From Dactylosporangium aurantiacum (GTDB lineage Bacteria > Actinomycetota > Actinomycetes > Mycobacteriales > Micromonosporaceae), in assembly GCF_000716715.1 (NCBI RefSeq), contig NZ_JNYJ01000102.1:1-9270 (forward strand): 9,270 bases of DNA, given 5' to 3'. The notes under the pieces were generated by a model. It was not told the origin of the DNA, did not search any database, and worked only from the letters and a program-made list of their open reading frames with translations. Made by a program: the position numbers and the translations under genes. Of this stretch, positions 1 to 6,353 are shown piece by piece; position 1 is the first letter of the stretch; each line of letters starts with the position of its first letter.

Positions 1-1
1 C

Positions 2-82
2 GGTGTCGCCACCCGCTTCGACAAGCTCGCCGTCCGGTACGAAGCCACCCTGCACATCGCCGCGATCAACGAATGGCTATGA
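2..82 (+). CDS. IS5-family-like transposase, C-terminal fragment (cut by window edge)
   Basis: The frame beginning at base 2 encodes 26 residues ending at TGA 80-82. They read GVATRFDKLAVRYEATLHIA followed by AINEWL. The pattern G-[IV]-A-T-R-[YF]-D-K-x-A-x-x-Y is the well-known C-terminal signature of IS5-family (DDE) transposases, where it follows the last catalytic segment. The catalytic DDE residues themselves would lie upstream and are not in the window. The gene is cut by the window edge, so I cannot say whether it is intact. The stop codon lies 1 nt from the inferred terminal repeat, which fits the 3' end of a transposase gene inside its element. Confidence 0.8.
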   Translation, partial: GVATRFDKLAVRYEATLHIAAINEWL

Positions 83-83
83 C

Positions 84-98
84 TTCGACACACGACCT
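84..98 (+). repeat. 15-bp IS terminal inverted repeat (right end)
   Basis: TTCGACACACGACCT is the perfect reverse complement of bases 9172-9186. It sits directly after the transposase stop codon, as expected of the right terminal repeat of the element. Bases outside the 15-mer differ between the two sites. Confidence 0.75.
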
Positions 99-983
99 AA
101 CATCAACCACAACGGATCAGCGCTGACCGACTCCTACACCACCAGCGCGGACACGACCTCGCGAAACTTGTTGTGCCTACCGGACAGACAAGAGGTACGT
201 CTGCTCCGGCGCGACAGGGGTGGGCGCTTACGGATGAGCGGTGATCGCGGTCCGGGCCATGTTCCCATCGCTATTGTGCCGCTGACCGCGAGCGTCGACG
301 GTGCAGGTGCCGGCTGACGAGCAGTCGAAGCCGATCATGCGGCCTGTCCGTACAAGCGCTCGATCGGCGGCAGAATCTCGGGCACATCGAGTACTCGGTC
401 GTTCCCGGTGCCGTTGCTTGCCGCCTGAGAGCCGGTCCGGCCGTGTCGCGTCAGCCGGGAACCTCCAGCACCTCGCGCGGCCGTTCGCGTCGCCGCTATT
501 GCCGCACGCCGGCGCATCCGCCACGCACGGCATGCTCGTTGAGTCATTTTCCGGCGTGCATGATGTGCCGGATGCAACTGCCGCCGTATCAGGTTGACAA
601 CCGGCCGCGCGGGTAGCGATGTCGTGGCACGCTGCGCGCCTGGACGGCAGTGGCCGTGGCTGTTGCGCACGAGGCATCAATCAGCCCCATGACGGGCCGG
701 GGAGGGAGGCATGGCAGAGGTCATAGGAGGATCGGTCGGCGAGACGGTTGATCGTGCAGGGTGGACGCCGTCCTCGGTGTGCTGGGCGACAAAAGTAACG
801 ACCGAGGCGAGGGGTTCTGCCGTCGTCGCGAACGGTGCGTGTCACGCCGGCGCAGCACGGGGAAGGGGAACCGCACACGGTGGCCACGCTGGTGACCGTC
901 AGTAGCGACAGAATCGGCGAGCTGCGTTGCCCGCAGCCGGACCGTCCTGAGCCGAACCAGCGCGATCTGAGGAGGTGGGCACC
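99..983. other. 885-nt region with no supported gene
   Basis: I see no protein family in any frame. Several open frames cross the region, but they lack recognisable domains and mostly lack ribosome binding sites. Two details are worth recording. A 64-codon plus-strand frame (711-905) has the purine-rich GGAGGGAGG at 701-709 before its ATG, but the product is low-complexity and unrecognised. An exact TTGACA (594-599) is followed by TAGCGAT (614-620), but the 14-nt spacing is shorter than a standard promoter needs. A minus-strand frame ending near 335 closes with a plausible-looking tail (DVPEILPPIERLYGQAA), which could be the worn remnant of a gene. The region directly borders an IS end, so decayed sequence is not surprising. 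The promoter of the 984 gene is presumably in here, but I cannot place it. Confidence 0.6.
969..976 (+). promoter_or_regulatory. Strong ribosome binding site that sets the ASRT-family start
   Basis: GAGGAGGT contains GGAGG with 8 nt to ATG 984. An in-frame GTG at 975 overlaps this site and so cannot use it. This decides the start at 984. Confidence 0.8.
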
Positions 984-1301
984 ATGATCGGAATCCGGCG
1001 GCATACGTGGGTCATCGCCGAGGGCCACCTGCCGAACCGGTCCGGCGAAACCGACGCCCACGGCAGCATCACCGTCTTCTTCACCAGCCGATCTCCCGCC
1101 GGTCCGTGCAAAATCACCGTGCCGGCCGAGCGGACGCTGCATCACTGGTTCGACGAGCTCAGTGATCCGGAGCCGATCCCCCGCGGCGTCGACCACGCGA
1201 GTGTAATCGTCAGCGGCGTGCCGCTCGTGGTGCAGCACATGCGGTTGGACCCCAGTCAGCCGGCCAACACGCTGCTGTCGGCCGTTGCCTTCGCCGCGTG
1301 A
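984..1301 (+). CDS. Anabaena sensory rhodopsin transducer (ASRT)-family protein
   Basis: The predicted 105-residue protein matches what I recall of the ASRT family, a small beta-sandwich soluble protein first known as the partner of Anabaena sensory rhodopsin. Conserved blocks are visible in order: WVIAEGHLP (9-17), ITVFF (29-33), PAGPCKITVPAERT (38-51), DPEPIP (61-66), ASVIVSGVPLVVQHMRLD (72-89) and ANTLLSAVAFA (94-104). Family members beyond the rhodopsin partner have been proposed to bind small molecules such as sugars. Here the gene is followed after 10 nt by a GH15 hydrolase, and no rhodopsin is in view, which favours a carbohydrate-related role; that role is my inference. Compared with the roughly 125-residue Anabaena protein, it seems to lack about 15-20 residues between IAEGHLP and the ITVFF strand. 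There is no signal peptide or membrane segment, so it should be cytoplasmic. It is probably co-transcribed and translationally linked with the next gene. Confidence 0.85.
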   Translation: MIGIRRHTWVIAEGHLPNRSGETDAHGSITVFFTSRSPAGPCKITVPAERTLHHWFDELSDPEPIPRGVDHASVIVSGVPLVVQHMRLDPSQPANTLLSAVAFAA

Positions 1302-1306
1302 GAAGG
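1300..1306 (+). promoter_or_regulatory. Ribosome binding site for the GH15 gene, overlapping the ASRT stop codon
   Basis: GAGAAGG spans the end of the ASRT stop codon (TGA 1299-1301) and lies 5 nt before GTG 1312. It supports GTG 1312 over the in-frame TTG 1285 and GTG 1318, and suggests coupling to ASRT translation. Confidence 0.6.
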
Positions 1307-1311
1307 TACCG

Positions 1312-3063
1312 GTGGCAGTGGAGGATGCGCGCCAGGAGCCGCAGGTCCTACGGCAGTATGCGTTTTTGGGAGACGGCCGGCGGGGCGCACTGATCGGCCC
1401 GCGCGGTGACGTCTCCTGGCTGTGCGTGCCACGGTGGGAGTCGGCCGCCATCTTCGCGAGCCTGCTCGGGGGACGCGGTCGATACGTGGTGTCGCCATCG
1501 GCGCGATACGTCTGGGGCGGCTTCTATCAACCCGGCTCGCTCATCTGGACCAGTCGATGGGTCACGACCGGTGGAGTCGTCCATTGCCGGGAGGCGCTGG
1601 CCCTACCCGCCGACCCGCACTGCGCGACACTGCTACGTCGGGTCGAGGCTGTGAACGGTGATGCCCGCGTGACGGTGACGCTCGATCCCCGCGCGGACTT
1701 CGGCCGGGCGCCACTTGAGGACCTTCGCCGTGATGAGTACAGCTGGACCGCTCGCACGGGGCCGCTGTTTCTGCGCTGGACCGGGGCTGACGGGGCGCAG
1801 CCCGACGCCGACGGCGTGCTGTCGACGGAGCTTGTGGTGGCGCAGGGAGAGTGTCATGACCTCGTGCTCGAGCTGTCCGACCGGCCGCTCACGGCACGAC
1901 CTCCCAACGTGCAACGTGCTTGGGACGCAACCGAGCGGACATGGCGGGCGGCGGCGCCGGGCCTGACCGGCACCCTCGCCGGCCGCGACGCCCGGCACGC
2001 CTGTGCGGTGCTGCACGGCCTATCGGTGCCAGACGGCGGCACCGTGGCCGCTGCCACCACGTCGTTGCCTGAGCGTGCCGAGGCGGGCCGCAACTACGAC
2101 TACCGCTACGCCTGGATCCGCGACCAGAGCTTCATCGGCCTCGCCGCCGCCGCAGCCGGGGTGGATGAGCTGCTAGATCGGGCCGTGTGCTTCGTATCGG
2201 AGCGGGTGCTGGCCGACGGGCCACGCCTCGCCCCGGCGTATGCGGCTGCGACAGGCGGGTCGGTCCCGCAGGAGCAGACGCTCGGATTCCTGTCCGGTTA
2301 CCCCGGTGCGCCGGCCCGCACCGGCAACTGGGTCCGCGGCCAGTTCCAGCTCGACGCCTTCGGCGAGGTGATGCTGCTGCTGGCCGCTGCAGCTCGCGCC
2401 GGCCGGCTCGATGACGACGGCCGGCGGGCCGTGCGAGTTGCGGCGGACGCGGTCGGCCGACGATGGCGGGAACCCGATGCCGGTATGTGGGAGCTGTCGC
2501 CTAAGGCTTGGACCCACTCGCGCCTCACGTGCGTCGCCGGTCTGCGGCAGGCCGCGGCTCAGGGCCTCGGCGCCGTCGATCACCATCAGGAGTTGGCCAG
2601 GCGCATCCTGGCTGAAACGACAGCGACGAGCCTGCACCCCAGCGGGCGGTGGCAACGTGCACCCGGTGATCCGCGGGTCGATGCCGCGCTACTGTTTCCG
2701 GGAATCCGCGGTGCCCTTCCGTTGAGGGATCCCCGGACGGCCGCGACGTTGTCGGCGGTGCGCGCCCATCTCGCCGAAGACGGGTATGTCTATCGCTTTG
2801 AAGCCGGAGACCAACCGCTGGGTACCGCCGAGGGCGCATTTCTCCTGTGCGGCTTCGGCATGGCCCTGGCGAACCACCGGGCCGGCGATACCGTCGCCGC
2901 CGCCCGGTGGTTCGAACGCAATCGGGCCGCGTGCGGCCCGCCCGGACTTTTCGCCGAGGAGTATGACGTCCGCCAGCGGCAACTGCGCGGCAACCTGCCC
3001 CAGGCGTTCGTGCACGCCCTCCTGCTGGAATGCGCAACCACATTGTCCGGCCCTCCGCCGTGA
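1312..3063 (+). CDS. Glycoside hydrolase family 15 (glucoamylase/trehalase-like) protein
   Basis: From GTG 1312 the product is 583 residues, close to the usual size of bacterial cytoplasmic GH15 enzymes. The N-terminal beta-rich domain typical of trehalase/glucoamylase-like proteins is evident (YAFLGDGRRGALIGPRGDVS near 16-35, followed by WLCVPRWES). The (alpha/alpha)6 catalytic domain follows, with NYDYRYAWIRD (261-271), a GFLSGYPGA...GNWVRGQFQLD block (about 335-358), GMWEL (391-395), an LFPGIRG...DPRTAAT block and LFAEEYD (546-552). By comparison with the family, Glu394 is the likely general acid and Glu549 or Glu550 the general base. GH15 enzymes invert alpha-glucosidic bonds; the substrate (alpha-1,4-glucan ends, trehalose or another glucoside) cannot be read from the sequence. 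There is no signal peptide, so action on an intracellular substrate is likely. The gene begins 10 nt after the ASRT-family gene, with which it probably forms an operon. Confidence 0.88.
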   Translation: MAVEDARQEPQVLRQYAFLGDGRRGALIGPRGDVSWLCVPRWESAAIFASLLGGRGRYVVSPSARYVWGGFYQPGSLIWTSRWVTTGGVVHCREALALPADPHCATLLRRVEAVNGDARVTVTLDPRADFGRAPLEDLRRDEYSWTARTGPLFLRWTGADGAQPDADGVLSTELVVAQGECHDLVLELSDRPLTARPPNVQRAWDATERTWRAAAPGLTGTLAGRDARHACAVLHGLSVPDGGTVAAATTSLPERAEAGRNYDYRYAWIRDQSFIGLAAAAAGVDELLDRAVCFVSERVLADGPRLAPAYAAATGGSVPQEQTLGFLSGYPGAPARTGNWVRGQFQLDAFGEVMLLLAAAARAGRLDDDGRRAVRVAADAVGRRWREPDAGMWELSPKAWTHSRLTCVAGLRQAAAQGLGAVDHHQELARRILAETTATSLHPSGRWQRAPGDPRVDAALLFPGIRGALPLRDPRTAATLSAVRAHLAEDGYVYRFEAGDQPLGTAEGAFLLCGFGMALANHRAGDTVAAARWFERNRAACGPPGLFAEEYDVRQRQLRGNLPQAFVHALLLECATTLSGPPP

Positions 3064-3341
3064 ACAGGATGCCATGCGCACGAGAGATGTCGACCTGGCC
3101 AACCCCGGGCCGGCACGCAGGCCGGGCGACGCCCGTCCGGAGCAGTTGCGTCCGCAGTTCCCGGCGATCCCACGGCGTGCCTGCAGCTACGAATTCGACT
3201 CGTTACTGCCCGTCGCTGTGCGCCGCACCGGCGTAACCGGGACTGCAGCGTCGGTGGCCTGCCGCCGGCCACGCTGAGCGTCGTGCAGGGTGCGTTCGTA
3301 CCGACGGCAGCCGCGTCGGTGATCAGCCGGCCGGTGACGAC
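3064..3341. other. Gene-poor stretch after the GH15 gene
   Basis: The only noticeable frame is a 67-codon plus-strand reading frame (3074-3277) beginning 10 nt after the GH15 stop, with AGGA only 3 nt before its ATG. Its product is rich in Arg and Pro and is not recognisable. I find no convincing terminator hairpin with a T-run and no RNA gene. The stretch may carry the promoter for the DUF421 unit downstream. Confidence 0.45.
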
Positions 3342-3458
3342 ATGTGGACCAGCCTCGTGAGCCGGGACACCCGGCCGCGTCAGGGTCCCAAGGTGCTGGT
3401 GGTTGTCGGGAATGACGACCGCGCGGCCCGCCGGCTGTGCGAGGGAGGTCAAGAATGA
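3342..3458 (+). CDS. Possible 38-residue small ORF upstream of the DUF421 gene
   Basis: An ATG at 3342 opens a 38-codon frame encoding MWTSLVSRDT...PKVLVVVGNDD...CEGGQE and ending at TGA 3456-3458. The core PKVLVVVGNDDRAARRL looks like a strand-helix piece of an alpha/beta protein, but it is too short to assign and could be a remnant. Its own ribosome binding site is weak. Its stop overlaps the ATG at 3455 as ATGA, which is the only structural argument that it is translated. I do not recognise a family. Confidence 0.25.
   Translation: MWTSLVSRDTRPRQGPKVLVVVGNDDRAARRLCEGGQE
3441..3449 (+). promoter_or_regulatory. Strong ribosome binding site for the micro-ORF leading into DUF421
   Basis: GAGGGAGGT lies 6 nt from ATG 3455, counting from its GGAGG core. 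It is much better placed for that ATG than for the DUF421 start at 3484, which has only a weak AGGA nearby (about 3468-3471). Confidence 0.55.
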
Positions 3459-3484
3459 CCCGTACCGCAGGACTTCACTCGTGA
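3455..3484 (+). CDS. 9-codon leader-like ORF coupled to the DUF421 gene
   Basis: ATG 3455 follows an excellent ribosome binding site and encodes only MTRTAGLHS before TGA 3482-3484. The last base of that stop is the first base of the DUF421 ATG (TGATG), the classical arrangement for termination-reinitiation. The DUF421 start has a poor site of its own, so ribosomes loaded here may supply its translation. The alternative is that this is the original N-terminus, separated from DUF421 by a frameshift or sequencing error. I consider that less likely because the DUF421 product from 3484 already begins at the point expected for the family. Confidence 0.35.
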   Translation: MTRTAGLHS

Positions 3485-3978
3485 TGGGCCTCGGCTCGCC
3501 GGCCGATGCCGCAACAGCGGCCGGCAAGGCGGCGGTCTTGTTCGCCATTGCCGTGGCCATGTTCCGGCTCACCCAGCGGCGCACGCTGGCCGACCTCGTC
3601 CCGTTCGACTGGGTCGTGGCCACGGCGATCGGGGCGGTGATCGGACGGACGGCAACAGCCCGGGACACAGCATGGACCACCGGTGCCGCGGCGCTGCTGG
3701 CCCTGCTGACGGTCCACGCGGTTGTGCAGCGCCTTCGCTTCCAACCGGTCGCGCGTCGCCTGATTGACCCACCGCCGCGCGTGCTGGTGCGCGACGGGCA
3801 GGTCGACCGTCGGCAGCTGCGCCGCTGCGGACTTACCCAGATCGATCTCGACGCGGCCCTGCGCCGCCACGGTCACGCCGGCACCGACGGGGTCCGGCTG
3901 GCGGTCTTCGAAGCGCAGGGCGGGATCTCGGTGATGTCTGGACCGGTCGCGCCGGCGGGCCGCGACGAACCCTGCTGA
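3484..3978 (+). CDS. DUF421-family (YetF-like) membrane protein
   Basis: The 164-residue product fits the DUF421 family. It has an N-terminal helix (about 13-30, AGKAAVLFAIAVAMFRL), then the hallmark RRTLADLVPFDWVVATAIGA with a second helix leading to VIGRTATA, a third helix (TGAAALLALLTVHAVV), and a soluble C-terminal domain with the family's PPRVLVRDGQVDRRQLRRCG and LTQIDLDAALRRHG blocks, ending in VRLAVFEAQGGISVMS. The family is anchored in the cytoplasmic membrane with a cytoplasmic tail; its biochemical role is poorly known, and spore or stress links have been reported for Bacillus members. ATG 3484 is chosen because the upstream in-frame residues do not fit the family and because its ATG overlaps the stop of the 9-codon leader. 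The gene converges on the CDF gene, with stop codons 13 nt apart. Confidence 0.85.
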   Translation: MGLGSPADAATAAGKAAVLFAIAVAMFRLTQRRTLADLVPFDWVVATAIGAVIGRTATARDTAWTTGAAALLALLTVHAVVQRLRFQPVARRLIDPPPRVLVRDGQVDRRQLRRCGLTQIDLDAALRRHGHAGTDGVRLAVFEAQGGISVMSGPVAPAGRDEPC

Positions 3979-3991
3979 TCCGCCGCGCTGC

Positions 3992-4945
3992 TCAGCGGTC
4001 GCGGGCGTCGTCCGGACCGATAAGGGTGACTGCGACCTCGAGTACCGCCGGCGAGCCCTGCAGCCGTTCGCGTAGGGCGTCCACGTCCTTGAGCAGCCGC
4101 TCGGCAGGTTCTGTGCGCAGCGAGGCGACCGGCTCGACAGTCAGCAGCACCAGCAGGGCCGACGGGCCGACGAAGATGGCTCGCAGCTCGGTCATCCGCC
4201 GCATCCACGGTGGTGCACCGATGATCGTCTGGAGGCGGTCGAGGACATCTGGTGGGGCGGACTCGTTGACGAGCAAACCCTTGGACCGTCGAGCCAGGAG
4301 CACGGCAACCGCGGTCAGTAGCAGGCCGATCGCGATGCTGGCTGCGGCGTCCCATCCGGGCCAGCCGGTGAGCATGTGCAGGGCGACTCCGGCCAGCGCC
4401 AGCCCGATGCCGACGAGCGCGGCGCTGTCCTCCAGATACACGGTCGTCGCGCTCGGATCGGAGGTCCGGGCGATCTGTTCGGGCAGCGACCGCCGGCGAC
4501 GGCGCGCGTCGCCCTGCAACTGCCGGCGGGCCGTGTGCCAAGAGTAGCCTTCGAACCCGGCGGAGAGCACCAGCACGGCGATGCCGACCCATGGATCATC
4601 GAGCGGTTCCGGGTTCAGCAGGCTCCGGATCCCCTCGCCGATGGAGAGCAGCCCGCCGATGAGGAATATGCCAAGTGCCGCGAGGAATGCCCAGAAGAAG
4701 CGCTCCTGGCCGTGGCCGAACGGGTGTGCCGGGTCCGGGCGCCGCCGGGACTGCCGCAGGCCGAGCCACATGAGCAGCTCGTTGCCGGTGTCGGCGACCG
4801 AGTGCAGGGTCTCGGCCCATAGCGCTGCGGAGCCGGTGAACAGCGCCGCGACGCCCTTGGCGATGGCGATGGCCAGGTTCGCCGCGCACGCCACGAGAAT
4901 GGTCCGATTGCTGCTCGGCTGCCCTTGCCGGTCGGCCTCGGTCAT
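3992..4945 (-). CDS. Cation diffusion facilitator (CDF) metal transporter
   Basis: The 317-residue protein belongs to the CDF family of proton/metal antiporters, which export Zn(II), Fe(II), Mn(II) or similar ions from the cytoplasm. Visible features are a first membrane helix (about 15-37), the metal-site helix with AETLHSVADTGNE (His48, Asp52), the conserved PAHPFGHGQERFFW (72-85), further hydrophobic segments, and LEDSAALVGIGLAL (161-174) with Glu162/Asp163 where many CDFs have HxxxD or DxxxD. That ED form resembles the ZnT9-like subgroup, so metal specificity should not be assumed to be zinc. A soluble C-terminal domain follows from about residue 215. Its ATG overlaps the stop of the ccmH gene as ATGA with no good ribosome binding site, so it should depend on translational coupling and is the last gene of the ccm operon. 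Confidence 0.88.
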   Translation of the reverse strand: MTEADRQGQPSSNRTILVACAANLAIAIAKGVAALFTGSAALWAETLHSVADTGNELLMWLGLRQSRRRPDPAHPFGHGQERFFWAFLAALGIFLIGGLLSIGEGIRSLLNPEPLDDPWVGIAVLVLSAGFEGYSWHTARRQLQGDARRRRRSLPEQIARTSDPSATTVYLEDSAALVGIGLALAGVALHMLTGWPGWDAAASIAIGLLLTAVAVLLARRSKGLLVNESAPPDVLDRLQTIIGAPPWMRRMTELRAIFVGPSALLVLLTVEPVASLRTEPAERLLKDVDALRERLQGSPAVLEVAVTLIGPDDARDR

Positions 4946-5808
4946 GATGCCGCCAGCAGCCGGCGGACCTGGTCGGCGGACGGGTCGTCCGGGGCGGCGG
5001 CAAGGAAGCGCCGGAGGGTGTCGGCCGCCGCGGGGTCGCCTGCGGCCCGCTGGGCCAGGCCGAGCACCAGCACCGCCTGCAGGTCGGCGGGCTCGCGATC
5101 GGCCACCGCCCGGGCGATCGTCACGGCATCGCCGGCCCGGTCGCAGCGGATGAGTGTAAAGGCCAGCCGGATCCGGATCCGGTCGTCCGGACGCTGCCGC
5201 AGCGCGTCCTCGTACAGCCCGGCCGCCTCGGCGTAACGGCCGGCGTCCTCCATCGACCGGGCGACAGCCAACGTGGTGGACAGCGTATCGGCCGGCGCTT
5301 CGTCGTCGGCACCGCCCGGCGCCGTCACGGCGATCACCGCGACCAGCAGCACGACGGCCGTCGCCGCGAGGTTGTATTGACGCGTCGTACCGGGCGTCCG
5401 GCGTGGCGACGGGTGATCATGCTGGGCGACGCGCCGTCTGCGGGCACGGACCAGCAGCAGGCCGGCGAGTGCGGCGGTGGCGAGCGGGACCAGCCACAGC
5501 AGGGCGCCGATCGGACCGTGCGCAGGGTCGACGAGGATGTCGGGACCGTACCGCTGCACGAACCAGTGCTGGATCTGCTCGGCGTTGCGTCCCGCGGCGA
5601 GCTGCTGGGCGATCGTGTCCCGCATGGCGGCCGCGGTCGGTGACTGCGACTGGGCCACGGACTCGCCCTGGCATGCCGGGCAGCGCAGCTGCGCGGCGAT
5701 GGCGGTGACGCTCGGTGGCTCCGGCCGCACCGAGCGCCAGCCTCCAGCTGCGGCGGTCGCGAGCAGCGCGAGCAGCAGCGCCCACCACAGGCAGCGACGG
5801 ACGGTCAT
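4942..5808 (-). CDS. ccmH: Cytochrome c maturation protein CcmH with fused CcmI-like TPR domain
   Basis: The 288-residue product starts with a membrane or signal segment (about 6-22), followed by the CcmH domain with LRCPACQ (Cys43, Cys46), the LRCxxCQ redox motif of the family, and the following conserved QRYGPDILVDP. A membrane helix lies at about 100-121 and another at about 147-163. From about 175 to the end the protein is helical with TPR-like repeats, corresponding to the CcmI portion. The domain order is that of the longer E. coli-type CcmH. In System I, CcmH works with CcmG to keep the apocytochrome cysteines reduced, while the TPR part holds the apoprotein for the CcmF/H heme lyase. 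ATG 5808 is chosen because it overlaps the ccmG stop (ATGA 5808-5805) and places the signal segment correctly. An in-frame open stretch upstream, up to 5931, lies inside ccmG and is discounted. Confidence 0.9.
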   Translation of the reverse strand: MTVRRCLWWALLLALLATAAAGGWRSVRPEPPSVTAIAAQLRCPACQGESVAQSQSPTAAAMRDTIAQQLAAGRNAEQIQHWFVQRYGPDILVDPAHGPIGALLWLVPLATAALAGLLLVRARRRRVAQHDHPSPRRTPGTTRQYNLAATAVVLLVAVIAVTAPGGADDEAPADTLSTTLAVARSMEDAGRYAEAAGLYEDALRQRPDDRIRIRLAFTLIRCDRAGDAVTIARAVADREPADLQAVLVLGLAQRAAGDPAAADTLRRFLAAAPDDPSADQVRRLLAAS

Positions 5809-6353
5809 GCCCGCAGCGCCTTCGGGATCTGGGCTTCGAGCCATGCCATGTCGACCGCACCTTGGGCCCACACCCGGACGGTGCCGGAGCGGTCCACGAC
5901 AAAGGTCTCCGGTACTCCGCGGACGCCCCACGCGACGGCCGTGGTGCCCTTCGGGTCGGTGACGGTGACCAGCGTGCCCAGTCCGAGCTCGTCGAGCAGC
6001 CGCCGGGCCGGCTCGGCGCCGTCACGCATGTCGACCCCGACGACGGTGAGGCCCTGCTCGGACCAGCGGCGCTGCGCCGTGGCGACGGCGGGCAACTCGT
6101 CGCGGCAGGGCGCGCACCATGATGCCCAAACGTTCACCAGCACGACTCGTCCCCGTTGCTCGGCCAGATCGAAGCGGCCGCCGTCGAGCGTCGAACCGCG
6201 CAGCGGCGGCGCCGGCCGGGACAGCGTGACGGTTGCCGGCTCAGCGTTCGACGCGGCGTCGCCCGGCGCCCGTAGCCCGGCGGCGAGCACCAGACCGGCG
6301 GCGAGAAGTCCCGCTGTGACGCCGACGCCGGCCAGACGCCTGGGCCAACTCAT
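5805..6353 (-). CDS. ccmG: Thiol:disulfide reductase CcmG/DsbE (TlpA-like)
   Basis: The 182-residue protein has an N-terminal membrane anchor (about 9-27) and a thioredoxin-fold domain outside the membrane. The active site is VWASWCAPC with Cys80 and Cys83, and the cis-proline loop is RGVPETFVVD (Pro148). The Asp/Glu-rich DELP after the second cysteine is common in TlpA/ResA/CcmG proteins. In cytochrome c maturation this protein reduces the disulfide formed in the apocytochrome CXXCH motif, using electrons passed across the membrane by a CcdA/DsbD protein that is not in this window. ATG 6353 overlaps the ccmF stop as ATGA, and GGAGG (minus strand, 6365-6361) lies 7 nt before it, so the start is well supported. 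The open frame continues far upstream inside ccmF, but that is only frame shadow. Confidence 0.93.
   Translation of the reverse strand: MSWPRRLAGVGVTAGLLAAGLVLAAGLRAPGDAASNAEPATVTLSRPAPPLRGSTLDGGRFDLAEQRGRVVLVNVWASWCAPCRDELPAVATAQRRWSEQGLTVVGVDMRDGAEPARRLLDELGLGTLVTVTDPKGTTAVAWGVRGVPETFVVDRSGTVRVWAQGAVDMAWLEAQIPKALRA

Larger units (their letters stand above)
1..98 (+). mobile_element. Right end of an IS5-family-like insertion sequence (partial)
   Basis: This stretch contains the last 26 codons of a transposase, one spacer base, and then the 15-bp sequence TTCGACACACGACCT at 84-98. The exact reverse complement of that 15-mer occurs at 9172-9186, where it abuts a broken gene, so I take it to be the terminal inverted repeat and place the end of the element at about base 98. 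A transposase stop codon this close to the terminus is usual for compact IS elements. The rest of the element lies left of the window. The exact boundary could be off by one or two bases because no target-site duplication can be compared inside the window. Confidence 0.75.

Noticed and set aside
594..620. TTGACA followed by TAGCGAT as a promoter
   Set aside because: The -35 hexamer is exact, but the spacer is only 14 nt and the nearest supported gene starts about 360 nt downstream.
711..905. 64-codon plus-strand frame with a purine-rich site before its ATG
   Set aside because: The product is not recognisable, its second half is Gly/Ala/Arg/His low complexity, and the Shine-Dalgarno-like sequence reaches to within 1 nt of the ATG. 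It is not strong enough for a gene call.
681..1451. 256-codon minus-strand frame opposite ASRT and the GH15 5' end
   Set aside because: It is antisense to two recognised genes and has Arg/Ser/Pro-rich composition with no motif.
3074..3277. 67-codon plus-strand frame just after the GH15 gene
   Set aside because: The ribosome binding site is poor (AGGA 3 nt from ATG), the composition is Arg/Pro-rich and no family is recognisable.
2790..3680. 296-codon minus-strand frame across the GH15 3' end, the gene-poor stretch and DUF421
   Set aside because: It is antisense to two well-supported genes. The middle part (RAVVIPDNHQHLG...) looked enzyme-like, but no family could be named and the composition on both sides is shadow-like.
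3979..3991. Terminator hairpin between the DUF421 and CDF genes
   Set aside because: Only a 4-5 bp stem around CGCT/AGCG can be drawn, with mismatches beyond it and no T-run on either strand.
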